DNA from: Sphingomonas sp.
GTDB taxonomy: Bacteria > Pseudomonadota > Alphaproteobacteria > Sphingomonadales > Sphingomonadaceae
DNA length: 42,865 nucleotides
Direction of reading: 5' to 3'
NCBI GenBank assembly: GCA_013817375.1
Contig: JACDCV010000004.1
Coordinates: 1-42,865, forward strand
Shown here: piece after piece, positions 17,542-25,763 of the stretch
How positions within the stretch are numbered: the stretch's first letter is position 1
Layout: every line of letters starts with the position of its first letter
Position numbers and translations under genes: made by a program
Notes under the pieces: generated by a model
What the model was told of the DNA's origin: nothing
What the model saw: the letters and a program-made list of their open reading frames with translations, nothing else
Database searches by the model: none

Positions 17542-18833
17542 TTCGCTGCCCCGCTCGAAAGGTCCACTTCCTCCGACTTCAGCCGCTCCTTGGCGGCCTC
17601 CTCCTGCTCGCGAGCGCTCTGCCAGTCGTAATGGGACGGCGGGACGATCGGAACGGTCAGGCACAGGCTGGAGGCCGGAAGGACCTCGCGCCAGTCCTTG
17701 ATCAGCTTCTTGTAGGCGCGGCCGACGCTTCGGATATTGCGGTCGAGGTCGTAGAGGCCAAGCGGGTTCACATGGCCGTTCTGCTCGCGAAGGGCAGTGT
17801 CCCAGTCGATCTGGTCGGTCAGCGAATACCAGGTGAAACCGACGGTCGGGATTCCGACGTTGCGAAGCCGAAGGACGTTCGCCCATTCCTTCCACAGCCA
17901 TTGCACGGCCTCGTCGCCGACCGGCCCTTCGACATGGTTGGTCTCGGTATGCATCACCGGCAGCTGGTAGCGGTCATAATATTGGCGGGTGATCTCCGTA
18001 TATCCGAACACCTCCCCCGACGCGGTCGTATGGCCGTCGGCGAAAACCCGGTGCTCGTTGGTCTTGTAATAATCGTTGCCGAGGATGCAGTGCTGCTTCA
18101 TCCGGTTGTGAAGGAAGAAGTGATATTCCTCCTTCGTCATGCCGTTATCTAGCAGATATTCGTACATCTCGCTGTCGACCCGCCGCCCGTAGTTGAGGTC
18201 GAGGCTCAGGAACCGGCGGCTGTTGAGCGGCTCCGCGATGTGGATCGCCTTGGGGCTGTCGGCGTGGAAATATTCCGACGATTCCGACTGGATGAAGATT
18301 GCGTCGGCACGGTATTTGAGGATGGCGAGCATCCCCAGCACATTGGCTTTGACGATATGCTTGAGCGCGGTGACGAAGCCCTGGTCGGACGTCAGCTGCT
18401 CGTTCCACCAGCCGTATTTTGCGGAGAACATCGCGCAGATGAACATCTCGTTCACCGGCGTGTACAATTGCACCCACGGAAAGCGTTCGGCGAAAGCTGC
18501 CGCATAGTCCTGGAACAGGCGCGGGAAGTCCGGATTCTGGAAATTGCCGATCCAGTCGGGCACTCCGAAATGGCACAGATCGACGATCGGCGTGATGTCG
18601 CGCCGCTTCAGCTCGGCGAAGGTGACATCGGCGAACTCCCAATCATATTTGTCCGGCCCGAGGAACGTGCGGTGAATCGGGGGACCATAGCGAAGATAGT
18701 GGATCCCGAGCTCCTGGACCGCATCGAAATCCTCACGCCACCTTTTGTAATGGTCGCACGCCTCCATCTGGTCGACACGGGTCGTGCCGTTGTTGATCGT
18801 CGGGATGCTGTTTTCGATCCCGGTCGCGAACAT
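17538..18833 (-). CDS. Family 1-like glycoside hydrolase
   Basis: GIENSIPTINNGTTRVDQME, YLRYGPPIHRTFLGPDKYDWEF, acid/base-like TPVNEM, candidate nucleophile segment HTETNH; ATGA overlap with dgoD. Confidence 0.75.
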   Translation of the reverse strand: MFATGIENSIPTINNGTTRVDQMEACDHYKRWREDFDAVQELGIHYLRYGPPIHRTFLGPDKYDWEFADVTFAELKRRDITPIVDLCHFGVPDWIGNFQNPDFPRLFQDYAAAFAERFPWVQLYTPVNEMFICAMFSAKYGWWNEQLTSDQGFVTALKHIVKANVLGMLAILKYRADAIFIQSESSEYFHADSPKAIHIAEPLNSRRFLSLDLNYGRRVDSEMYEYLLDNGMTKEEYHFFLHNRMKQHCILGNDYYKTNEHRVFADGHTTASGEVFGYTEITRQYYDRYQLPVMHTETNHVEGPVGDEAVQWLWKEWANVLRLRNVGIPTVGFTWYSLTDQIDWDTALREQNGHVNPLGLYDLDRNIRSVGRAYKKLIKDWREVLPASSLCLTVPIVPPSHYDWQSAREQEEAAKERLKSEEVDLSSGAAK

Positions 18834-18880
18834 GAAGTTAGCGATGATTAACTCTCCTCGGCGTCTCGCCGCTTCTTGGG

Positions 18881-19756
18881 TCAGCCGGCGAAAGGCATCT
18901 GCGGAACACCGCGAGCGCCCGTCTCCAACAAAAACAGTCCGCCCGCACAAGGTTGCATCTCAAGTGCATTCTGATCGAGGCCGACGCGCGCCGAAGTCAC
19001 GTAGAGCCGGTCAAGACCGGGACCTCCGAAAGCGCAGCTGGTCGGCTTTTGCACCGGCATTTCAAGCTTCCGGATCACTTCGCCATCGGGAGAAATCCGG
19101 CGGAGACACCAGCCGTCCCAAAAGGCGACCCACAGGCAGCCCTCGCTGTCGACGGTCATTCCGTCCGGATACCCATCGCCCTCGCTAAATTGCGCGAAGA
19201 CCCGGCGTTCGCCCAGCTCGCCCGACGTGCCGACATCGAACATGTAGATCGTCTGCCGAGCCGAATCATTATGGTACATACGCCGTCCATCGGGCGCGAA
19301 AGCCGGGCCGTTGGTGACCCTATAGTCCTTGTCGACCACCCGGCTCTCCAGGTTCGGGTCCAGCCGGTAGAGGGAGCCGGTCGCCTGCTTTTCCCGGTTG
19401 TCCATCGTGCCGGCCCAGAAGCGGCCCGCCGGGTCTGTCTTGCCGTCATTGAACCGGTTGTCGGGAAGATGCGGTTCGGGATTGTGGAAAATTTCAAAAC
19501 GGTCCCGGTCGAGGTCGATCCAGGCGAAACCGTCTTCGGTACCGGCGACGAAGCCGCCGCTCTGCCGCGGCGCAATCGAGCCGACGCGCATCGGCGTGTC
19601 CCACTGATCCAGCTCGCCGGTTTCGCCGAGCCGGAAGATCCTTCGGCCCTTGATGTCGAGCCAGTAGAGCGCCTGCTCGCGCTCCACCCAGACCGGCCCT
19701 TCGCCGAGGATGGCCTTGACGTCAGCCACGCATTCGGCCGGGCTTTCCTTGTCCAT
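18881..19756 (-). CDS. SMP-30/gluconolactonase family protein, likely galactonolactonase
   Basis: GEGPVWVEREQALYWLDIKGRRIFR, NDGKTDPAGRFWAGTMD, PDGMTVDSEGCLWVAFWDG. Confidence 0.88.
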   Translation of the reverse strand: MDKESPAECVADVKAILGEGPVWVEREQALYWLDIKGRRIFRLGETGELDQWDTPMRVGSIAPRQSGGFVAGTEDGFAWIDLDRDRFEIFHNPEPHLPDNRFNDGKTDPAGRFWAGTMDNREKQATGSLYRLDPNLESRVVDKDYRVTNGPAFAPDGRRMYHNDSARQTIYMFDVGTSGELGERRVFAQFSEGDGYPDGMTVDSEGCLWVAFWDGWCLRRISPDGEVIRKLEMPVQKPTSCAFGGPGLDRLYVTSARVGLDQNALEMQPCAGGLFLLETGARGVPQMPFAG

Positions 19757-19826
19757 CGCGCCGCGATAGCGCCCGCAACGGAAAAGGAAACGGAGCCATG
19801 TCGTCGTCGCGCAGTTTAGTGAAGCA

Positions 19827-20708
19827 ATGAGCTGGGCAGAGGGATTCATTGCGGTCGACTGGGGAACCACCAATCGACGCGCCTATCGGGTGGCGGCCGA
19901 CGGCAGCTGCGTGGAGGAGCTTGAGGACGGCAAGGGCATCCTTTCGGTGAAGAGCGAAGAGTTCGAAGGCGCCGTGAGCGAGATCCGCGACCGGCTTGGC
20001 GAAGGCCCAATGCTGCTGGCCGGAATGGTCGGGTCGAACAGGGGCTGGGTCGAGGCGCCCTACGTCTCCTGCCCCGCCGGCCTCGACGAGCTTGCCGGCG
20101 GGCTCGTTTGGACGGACGACAAAACCGCGATCGTCCCCGGTGTCGCCTATAGCGCCGATCGGTCCGACGTGATGCGCGGCGAGGAGGTGCAGATCCTCGG
20201 CGCCGCCGCCTCGGGCGAGATCCCGGCCGACTGCCTGGTCTGCCACCCGGGCACGCACAACAAATGGGTTCTGGTCGAGAACAGCCGGATCCAGTCGTTC
20301 CGGACGGTGATGACCGGCGAGCTGTTCAATCTCCTTCGAAAGCACAGCATCCTCAGCGACTCGCTCGATACTGACGAAATGTACGATGCTCCGTTCCGCG
20401 CCGGGGTTCGCGAGGGCTTGTCCGGAAACGCGCTGACATCCGAATTGTTTTCGGTCCGAGCAAGCGTGCTCCTGGGCCGCCTCGACAAGGCGCATGCGGT
20501 GTCGTTCACCAGCGGACTTCTGATCGGCTATGACGTGTGCGCCGGCGTTTCGGGGAAATCGGCCGAGCCGCTGATCGTGATGGGCCGGCCCGAGCTCACG
20601 ACGCTGTACAGCAAGGCGCTTGAGGAAGCGGGCGTGGAGAGCAGGCAGATCGACGGCGAAGGCGCGTTCCTGGCCGGAGCTCGAAAGATCGCTGAGAGGA
20701 TCCGATGA
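19827..20708 (+). CDS. dgoK: 2-dehydro-3-deoxygalactonokinase
   Basis: FIAVDWGTTNRRAYRV, MLLAGMVGSNRGWVEAPYVSCPAG, CHPGTHNKWVLVE. Confidence 0.92.
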   Translation: MSWAEGFIAVDWGTTNRRAYRVAADGSCVEELEDGKGILSVKSEEFEGAVSEIRDRLGEGPMLLAGMVGSNRGWVEAPYVSCPAGLDELAGGLVWTDDKTAIVPGVAYSADRSDVMRGEEVQILGAAASGEIPADCLVCHPGTHNKWVLVENSRIQSFRTVMTGELFNLLRKHSILSDSLDTDEMYDAPFRAGVREGLSGNALTSELFSVRASVLLGRLDKAHAVSFTSGLLIGYDVCAGVSGKSAEPLIVMGRPELTTLYSKALEEAGVESRQIDGEGAFLAGARKIAERIR

Positions 20709-21337
20709 ACGCACGCGAGCTGTTCGACCGCTACTTCGGCCAGTGCCCGCTGGTCGCGATCATCCGCGGGGTGACGCCTGAAGATGCCGCGGGGATCGGC
20801 CGTGCCCTGTTCGACGGCGGAATCCGGATCGTCGAAGTGCCGCTCAATTCGCCCGAGCCGTTCGCAAGCATCGAGCGGATCGCAGCGGAGCTTGGCGAAG
20901 ACGCGCTCATCGGTGCCGGGACCGTTCTCGACCCGGCCGATGTCCAACGGGTGAAAGCCGCGGGCGGACGGATCGTCGTTTCGCCGAACAGCAATCCGGA
21001 CGTCATTCGAGCGACCGTTGCAGCGGGGATGGTGTCGAGTCCCGGCATCTTCACGCCGAGCGAGGCCTTCGCGGCGCTCGATGCGGGCGCTCACGCGCTC
21101 AAGCTGTTCCCCGCCGAGGCAGCCTCGCCCAAGGTGGTGAAGTCGATCCGCGCCGTTCTTCCGAAGGACGTCCCGCTGCTCGTCGTCGGCGGAGTGACTC
21201 CGGACACGGTCGGCGCTTGGATGGGCGCTGGAGCCAATGGCTTCGGCCTCGGCGGCGGGCTCTACAAGCCCGGCCAATCCGCAGACGAAACTCTCGAAAA
21301 AGCGCGGGCCTATGTCGAGGCGGCGAGCCGCCGGTGA
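20705..21337 (+). CDS. dgoA: 2-dehydro-3-deoxy-6-phosphogalactonate aldolase
   Basis: PLVAIIRGVTPEDA, IRIVEVPLNSPEPFASI, GAGTVLDPADV, HALKLFPAEAASPKVVKSIRAVLP. Confidence 0.93.
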   Translation: MNARELFDRYFGQCPLVAIIRGVTPEDAAGIGRALFDGGIRIVEVPLNSPEPFASIERIAAELGEDALIGAGTVLDPADVQRVKAAGGRIVVSPNSNPDVIRATVAAGMVSSPGIFTPSEAFAALDAGAHALKLFPAEAASPKVVKSIRAVLPKDVPLLVVGGVTPDTVGAWMGAGANGFGLGGGLYKPGQSADETLEKARAYVEAASRR

Positions 21338-22266
21338 AGCCGATCCGGATCGCCATCATCGGTTTTGGCAAAATCGCCGCCGACCAGCATGTCCCGTCGA
21401 TCGAGGCGAACCCGCGCTTCGAGCTTGCGGCAAGCTCGAGCCGCAGTGGCAAGGGGCCGGAGCCCGCTTTCACCGACTGGCGCGAGCTGCTCGGGACGGT
21501 CAAATCGCTCGACGCGGTCGCCATCACCACTCCGCCCAAGCCGCGTTACGAGATCGCGCGCGAGTGCCTCGAAGCCGGGCTCCACGTGCTCCTCGAAAAG
21601 CCGCCGGCGGCGACACTGTCGGAGATCGAAGACCTCGCCTGCATCGCCGAGGCGCGGCAGCGGACCCTGTTCGCGACCTGGCACGCCCGCCACAATCCGG
21701 CGGTTGCGGCCGCCGCAAAGGCGCTGGCCGGCAATCGGATCAAGTCGATGGAGATCCTGTGGCACGAGGACGTGCGCAAATGGCATCCGGGGCAGCAATG
21801 GATCTGGGATGCTGGCGGCTTTGGAGTCTTCGATCCGGGCATCAACGCTTTTTCGATCGCGACCGCGATCTTCCCCGGAAACCTCGCCGTGGAGGAGGCG
21901 GCGCTTAGCGTCCCCGAGGGGGCCCAGACCCCGATCGCGGCCGACATCGTCTTTGGCAGCCCGGCCGCGGACGGGCCGCTGACCTGCAGCCTCGACTGGC
22001 GCCGAAGCGAGGGCGAGGAGTGGACGATCCGGGTCCATACCAGCGACGGCGAAGAGGTTCTGCTCGACAATGGCGGTGCCCGGCTGTCGATCGGCGGGGT
22101 CGTTGTATCCACGCCCGGCGCGGGCGAATATGCCGACATCTACCGCAACTTCGTCGACCTCATCGACCTCAGGCGGAGCGACGTTGATGTGCGGCCGCTT
22201 CGGCTTGTCGCCGACTGCCTGCTCGTCGGCAGCCGCAAGACGGTTGCCGTCGCGCCGCAACTGTAA
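21334..22266 (+). CDS. Gfo/Idh/MocA oxidoreductase, likely D-galactose 1-dehydrogenase
   Basis: KPIRIAIIGFGKIAADQHVPSIEANPRFELAA, HVLLEKPPAATLSEIEDL, ILWHEDVRKWHPGQQWIW; GTG start overlapping the dgoA stop. Confidence 0.85.
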   Translation: MKPIRIAIIGFGKIAADQHVPSIEANPRFELAASSSRSGKGPEPAFTDWRELLGTVKSLDAVAITTPPKPRYEIARECLEAGLHVLLEKPPAATLSEIEDLACIAEARQRTLFATWHARHNPAVAAAAKALAGNRIKSMEILWHEDVRKWHPGQQWIWDAGGFGVFDPGINAFSIATAIFPGNLAVEEAALSVPEGAQTPIAADIVFGSPAADGPLTCSLDWRRSEGEEWTIRVHTSDGEEVLLDNGGARLSIGGVVVSTPGAGEYADIYRNFVDLIDLRRSDVDVRPLRLVADCLLVGSRKTVAVAPQL

Positions 22267-22339
22267 CCTGGGTTATTCACTGGCAACAAACTTGAGAATC
22301 TGGAGCGCTGGCGCTTAAGGTCGCCGCGGGGGCATACCG

Positions 22340-23104
22340 ATGAACCGAGTCGCAACTGACGAGCTGGATCGCGTCGACGAGGCGTTTGCAGGCAATCGCC
22401 TGCTCTCGACCTTCCCGACCGAAGCCCGCTCGATCATCGAGCCGTTCAGCGACGTCGTCCAGCTTTCCTCCGACAAAGTGATCCACGAACGGGGCATCGA
22501 CGTCGACGCCAGCTACTTTCCCTACGGGCCGGCAATGATTTCGCTCGTCGTCGAACTCAGCGGCGGCCGCTCGCTGGAGGTCGCATCGATCGGCCACGAA
22601 GGCGCGGCCGGCGGAATCGTCAGCTGCGGCCATGCGCCCGCGTTCGGAAGCTCGCGCGTGCTGGTCCCCGGTCCGGCGCTTCGAGTGCCCATGGCCGCGC
22701 TCGAGGATGCCAAGGCGCGCTCCGGACATATCCGCAACCTGTTCTGCCGCTTTTCCGACTATCTGCTGAGCCAGGTGATGCAGTCGGCCGCCTGCAACAC
22801 CTTCCACCCGATCGAACAGCGGGCGGCGCGCTGGCTGCTGACTGCGCAGGACCGCGCCGGAAGCCGGATCGAGCTGACGCAGGAGGCGTTCGCGGGCCTT
22901 CTTGGAGTGCAGCGCACCACAGTCAACGCGGTGATCCGAATCCTTCAGGACGAAGGGCTGATCACGCACCGGAGGGGTGTCATCCAGGTGATCGACCGGG
23001 CAGGCCTCAAGCAGCGCTCCTGCGAATGCCACGCCGCACTCGAATCGCATTTCGCCGGAGTTATCGGACCAAGCGGCAACGCCGGAAGCGGCGACTGCGG
23101 CTGA
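22340..23104 (+). CDS. Crp/Fnr-family transcriptional regulator
   Basis: cNMP-binding-like N-terminal region; C-terminal HTH ELTQEAFAGLLGVQRTTVNAVIRILQDEGLITHRRGVIQV. Confidence 0.88.
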   Translation: MNRVATDELDRVDEAFAGNRLLSTFPTEARSIIEPFSDVVQLSSDKVIHERGIDVDASYFPYGPAMISLVVELSGGRSLEVASIGHEGAAGGIVSCGHAPAFGSSRVLVPGPALRVPMAALEDAKARSGHIRNLFCRFSDYLLSQVMQSAACNTFHPIEQRAARWLLTAQDRAGSRIELTQEAFAGLLGVQRTTVNAVIRILQDEGLITHRRGVIQVIDRAGLKQRSCECHAALESHFAGVIGPSGNAGSGDCG

Positions 23105-24133
23105 TCAGCTCGCAAGGCTCCAGCACAGTTCCGACCCCGCAAGGAACGGCACCAGCTCGATGTCGTCAAGACCGAGCGCGTCGGGCACCTCGGCGGCATT
23201 GCGTTCTAGGGTCACACTGCCCTCGTTGAGTGGGAGCCCGTAGAAGCGAGGCCCGTTCTCGGACGCGAAGGCTTCCAGCTTGTCGAGCGCGCCTTCTTCC
23301 TCGAACGCCGCCGCATAGGTTTCCAGCGCGAACGGCGCATTGAAGATCCCGGCGCAGCCACAGGCGGATTCCTTGGCGCCGCGCGAATGCGGAGCGCTGT
23401 CGGTGCCAAGGAAGAATTTGGGCGAGCCCGAGGTCGCTGCACGTCGAACCGCCTGCCGGTGCCGCTCGCGCTTGGCGACCGGAAGGCAATAAGCATGCGG
23501 CCTGAGCCCGCGCTCGAACAAGGCATTGCGGTTGATGAGCAAATGATGCGGCGTGACCGTCGCCGCCAGGCTCGGCCCGCTGGCCCCGACATAATCGGCG
23601 GCCTCCGCCGTGGTGATATGCTCCAGCACAATCTTGAGCTCGGGAAAGTCGCTGGTGAGCGGCGCGAGAACGCGCTCGATGAACATGGCCTCACGGTCGA
23701 AGATGTCGACTTGCGGGTCGGTCACTTCGCCGTGGATGCACAGCACCATCCCGATCGCCTGCATTCGCTCCAGCACGGGCCGGATGTTGCGGATATCGGT
23801 GACTCCGAAGGCGGAGTTGGTGGTTGCATTGGCGGGGTAGAGCTTGGCCGCGACCCAGGCGCCGCGTTCGAACCCCGCCGCGATCTCGTTCGCGTCCGTG
23901 TCGTCGGTCAGATAGCAGGTCATCAGTGGCGTGAAGCCCGGGCCAGCAGCCTCGACGATGCGATCGCGGTAAGCTTCCGCCGCCGCCGCCGTTGCCACCG
24001 GCGGCATCAGATTGGGCATGACAATGGCTCGGGCGAACTGCCGGGCGGTGAACGGCGCCACCAGCCGCAGCATGTCGCCGTCGCGAAGATGCACGTGCCA
24101 GTCGTCGGGTCGGCGGATGGTCAGCGTTTGCAT
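23105..24133 (-). CDS. pyrC: Dihydroorotase
   Basis: [61 protein letters not shown]. Confidence 0.95.
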   Translation of the reverse strand: MQTLTIRRPDDWHVHLRDGDMLRLVAPFTARQFARAIVMPNLMPPVATAAAAEAYRDRIVEAAGPGFTPLMTCYLTDDTDANEIAAGFERGAWVAAKLYPANATTNSAFGVTDIRNIRPVLERMQAIGMVLCIHGEVTDPQVDIFDREAMFIERVLAPLTSDFPELKIVLEHITTAEAADYVGASGPSLAATVTPHHLLINRNALFERGLRPHAYCLPVAKRERHRQAVRRAATSGSPKFFLGTDSAPHSRGAKESACGCAGIFNAPFALETYAAAFEEEGALDKLEAFASENGPRFYGLPLNEGSVTLERNAAEVPDALGLDDIELVPFLAGSELCWSLAS

Positions 24134-24161
24134 TGGCACTCCGGCTCCCTAACTGAAGGCA

Positions 24162-24887
24162 ATGGCTGCTTCCACCCGTGCAACGACTTTGGCCGACCGC
24201 GCCGTGATCCGGCTTTCAGGCGAGGGCGTCCGCGAATTCCTTCAGGGGCTTGTCACCAATGACGTAGCCGGCGAGCTTCCGGTCTGGGCCGGCCTGTTGT
24301 CGCCACAGGGCAAGTGCCTGTTCGATTTTCTGGTATGGGACGATGCGGAAGATGTGCTGCTCGATTGCGAGGCGGAAGCCGCGGACGAGCTTGTGAAGCG
24401 GCTCGGCATCTACCGCCTTCGCCGCAAGATCGTCATCGACCGCGACGAATCGCTCGCGGTCCACTGGTCACCGGAGGCAAGCGAAGGCGTGACCGATCCG
24501 CGCTTGCCCGAGCTTGGCTGTCGATGGCTTGCAGCCGCGGACGCACCGGCCTCGGGGTGGCTCGAGCACCGGCTTTCCCTCGGGGTGTGCGAGGGCCGCG
24601 CCGAGCTCGGCGACATCCTCTGGCTCGAGTGCAATGCCGCCGAGCTCAACGGGGTCAGCTTCACCAAGGGCTGCTTCGTCGGTCAGGAAAACACCGCTCG
24701 GATGAACTGGCGATCCAAAGTGAACCGGCGGCTGGTGGTGGTGCCGGCAAGCGAGACCGGCAAGCGAACGCGGACGCTTTACGAAGACCTCGGACTAGCC
24801 GTCGAGCACCGCCGGGTGGACGACTTGGCCGGGGCGATCATTCCGGATTGGCTGAAGCCGGCCCTCGCTCAGCCAAGCACCGCGTAA
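24162..24887 (+). CDS. YgfZ/GcvT-like folate-binding protein
   Basis: GEGVREFLQGLVTNDV, PQGKCLFDFLVW, signature KGCFVGQENTARM. Confidence 0.9.
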   Translation: MAASTRATTLADRAVIRLSGEGVREFLQGLVTNDVAGELPVWAGLLSPQGKCLFDFLVWDDAEDVLLDCEAEAADELVKRLGIYRLRRKIVIDRDESLAVHWSPEASEGVTDPRLPELGCRWLAAADAPASGWLEHRLSLGVCEGRAELGDILWLECNAAELNGVSFTKGCFVGQENTARMNWRSKVNRRLVVVPASETGKRTRTLYEDLGLAVEHRRVDDLAGAIIPDWLKPALAQPSTA

Positions 24888-25540
24888 GCGCGGACAGGAA
24901 ACGAACCCATGCCGCGCACCTTGGGGGGCGCTGCGGTGAACCGAAGGCCACTGTCAGGGACTCGGTCCAGCCCGGTCATATGCTCGCAGATCGGGATTTC
25001 GGCAGCGAGAAGAGTCGAGTGGACGGGCCGGCTGCGGGCGCGCGTATCGTCGATGTTGTTGCTGTCGATCCCGACCAGCGCGGCGCCATGATCGACCAGC
25101 CACTGCGCCGCCGCTTCGGTCAGGAACGGGTGATCGACCGAATAAGCGTCCGTTCGCCAAAAACGGTCCCAGCCGGAGTGGATCAGCACGGCTTTGCCCC
25201 GAACGTCGAGACCCTCGAAGTCCGCCGCATCGGTCGCAAGCCCGGTCTCGTGAGGCCGCCTGACGACGATCGCAGGAAGGTCGGCGAGTGAAGTCAGCGG
25301 AAGGTCCGAAATATCCTTGCCCTCGGCATAGCGGTGGAACGGGCTGTCCACATAAGTGCCGGTGTTCGCGACCATGTCGATCCGCCCGATCTGGAAGCTC
25401 GACCCGTCGTCGTAATTGGCGGCCGAATCCGCGCGCGTCCAATAATCGCAGATGTGCGGCGGCGGTAGGCCCTTGTAGGTGGTCATGCCGTGCTCGATCA
25501 CGTGGCTGAGGTCGATGATTTCCGTTTCGCGATTCGCCAC
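24869..25540 (-). CDS. Cyclase family protein (kynurenine formamidase-like)
   Basis: IIDLSHVIEHGMTTYKGLPPP, NTGTYVDSPFHRY, ALVGIDSNNIDD, KVRGMGSFPVRAYAVL. GTG start at 25540 preferred. Confidence 0.85.
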   Translation of the reverse strand: MANRETEIIDLSHVIEHGMTTYKGLPPPHICDYWTRADSAANYDDGSSFQIGRIDMVANTGTYVDSPFHRYAEGKDISDLPLTSLADLPAIVVRRPHETGLATDAADFEGLDVRGKAVLIHSGWDRFWRTDAYSVDHPFLTEAAAQWLVDHGAALVGIDSNNIDDTRARSRPVHSTLLAAEIPICEHMTGLDRVPDSGLRFTAAPPKVRGMGSFPVRAYAVLG

Positions 25541-25740
25541 AAAGCGACTCCCCCGATGAGCATCCAGACGACGTTGAGCGCGGTGTTGGGGATTGCCCCG
25601 TGCCACCAGCCGTTGACGATGAAACCGGCTGCGCCGACGACATTCATCGCCTGATAGGCGGCTGACTGCCCAGTCAGCTTGCCAGCCGAGAGCAGCAGAT
25701 AGCCGAGCAGGATCAGCGCCGCGCCGATCCAGCCGACCAC
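25498..25740 (-). CDS. Small integral membrane protein (CBU_0592-like)
   Basis: 80 aa with hydrophobic segments: MVGWIGAALILLGYLLLSAGKLTGQSAAYQAMNVVGAAGFIVNGWWHGAIPNTALNVVWMLIGGVALWRI. Confidence 0.75.
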   Translation of the reverse strand: MVGWIGAALILLGYLLLSAGKLTGQSAAYQAMNVVGAAGFIVNGWWHGAIPNTALNVVWMLIGGVALWRIAKRKSSTSAT

Positions 25741-25763
25741 TTCGACCGCGATCTCCGTGCCGG

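Noticed and set aside
22267-22339. Possible operator between the galactose dehydrogenase and Crp/Fnr genes
   Set aside because: No clear palindrome found by eye, so regulation of the galactose genes by this Crp/Fnr protein is not supported.
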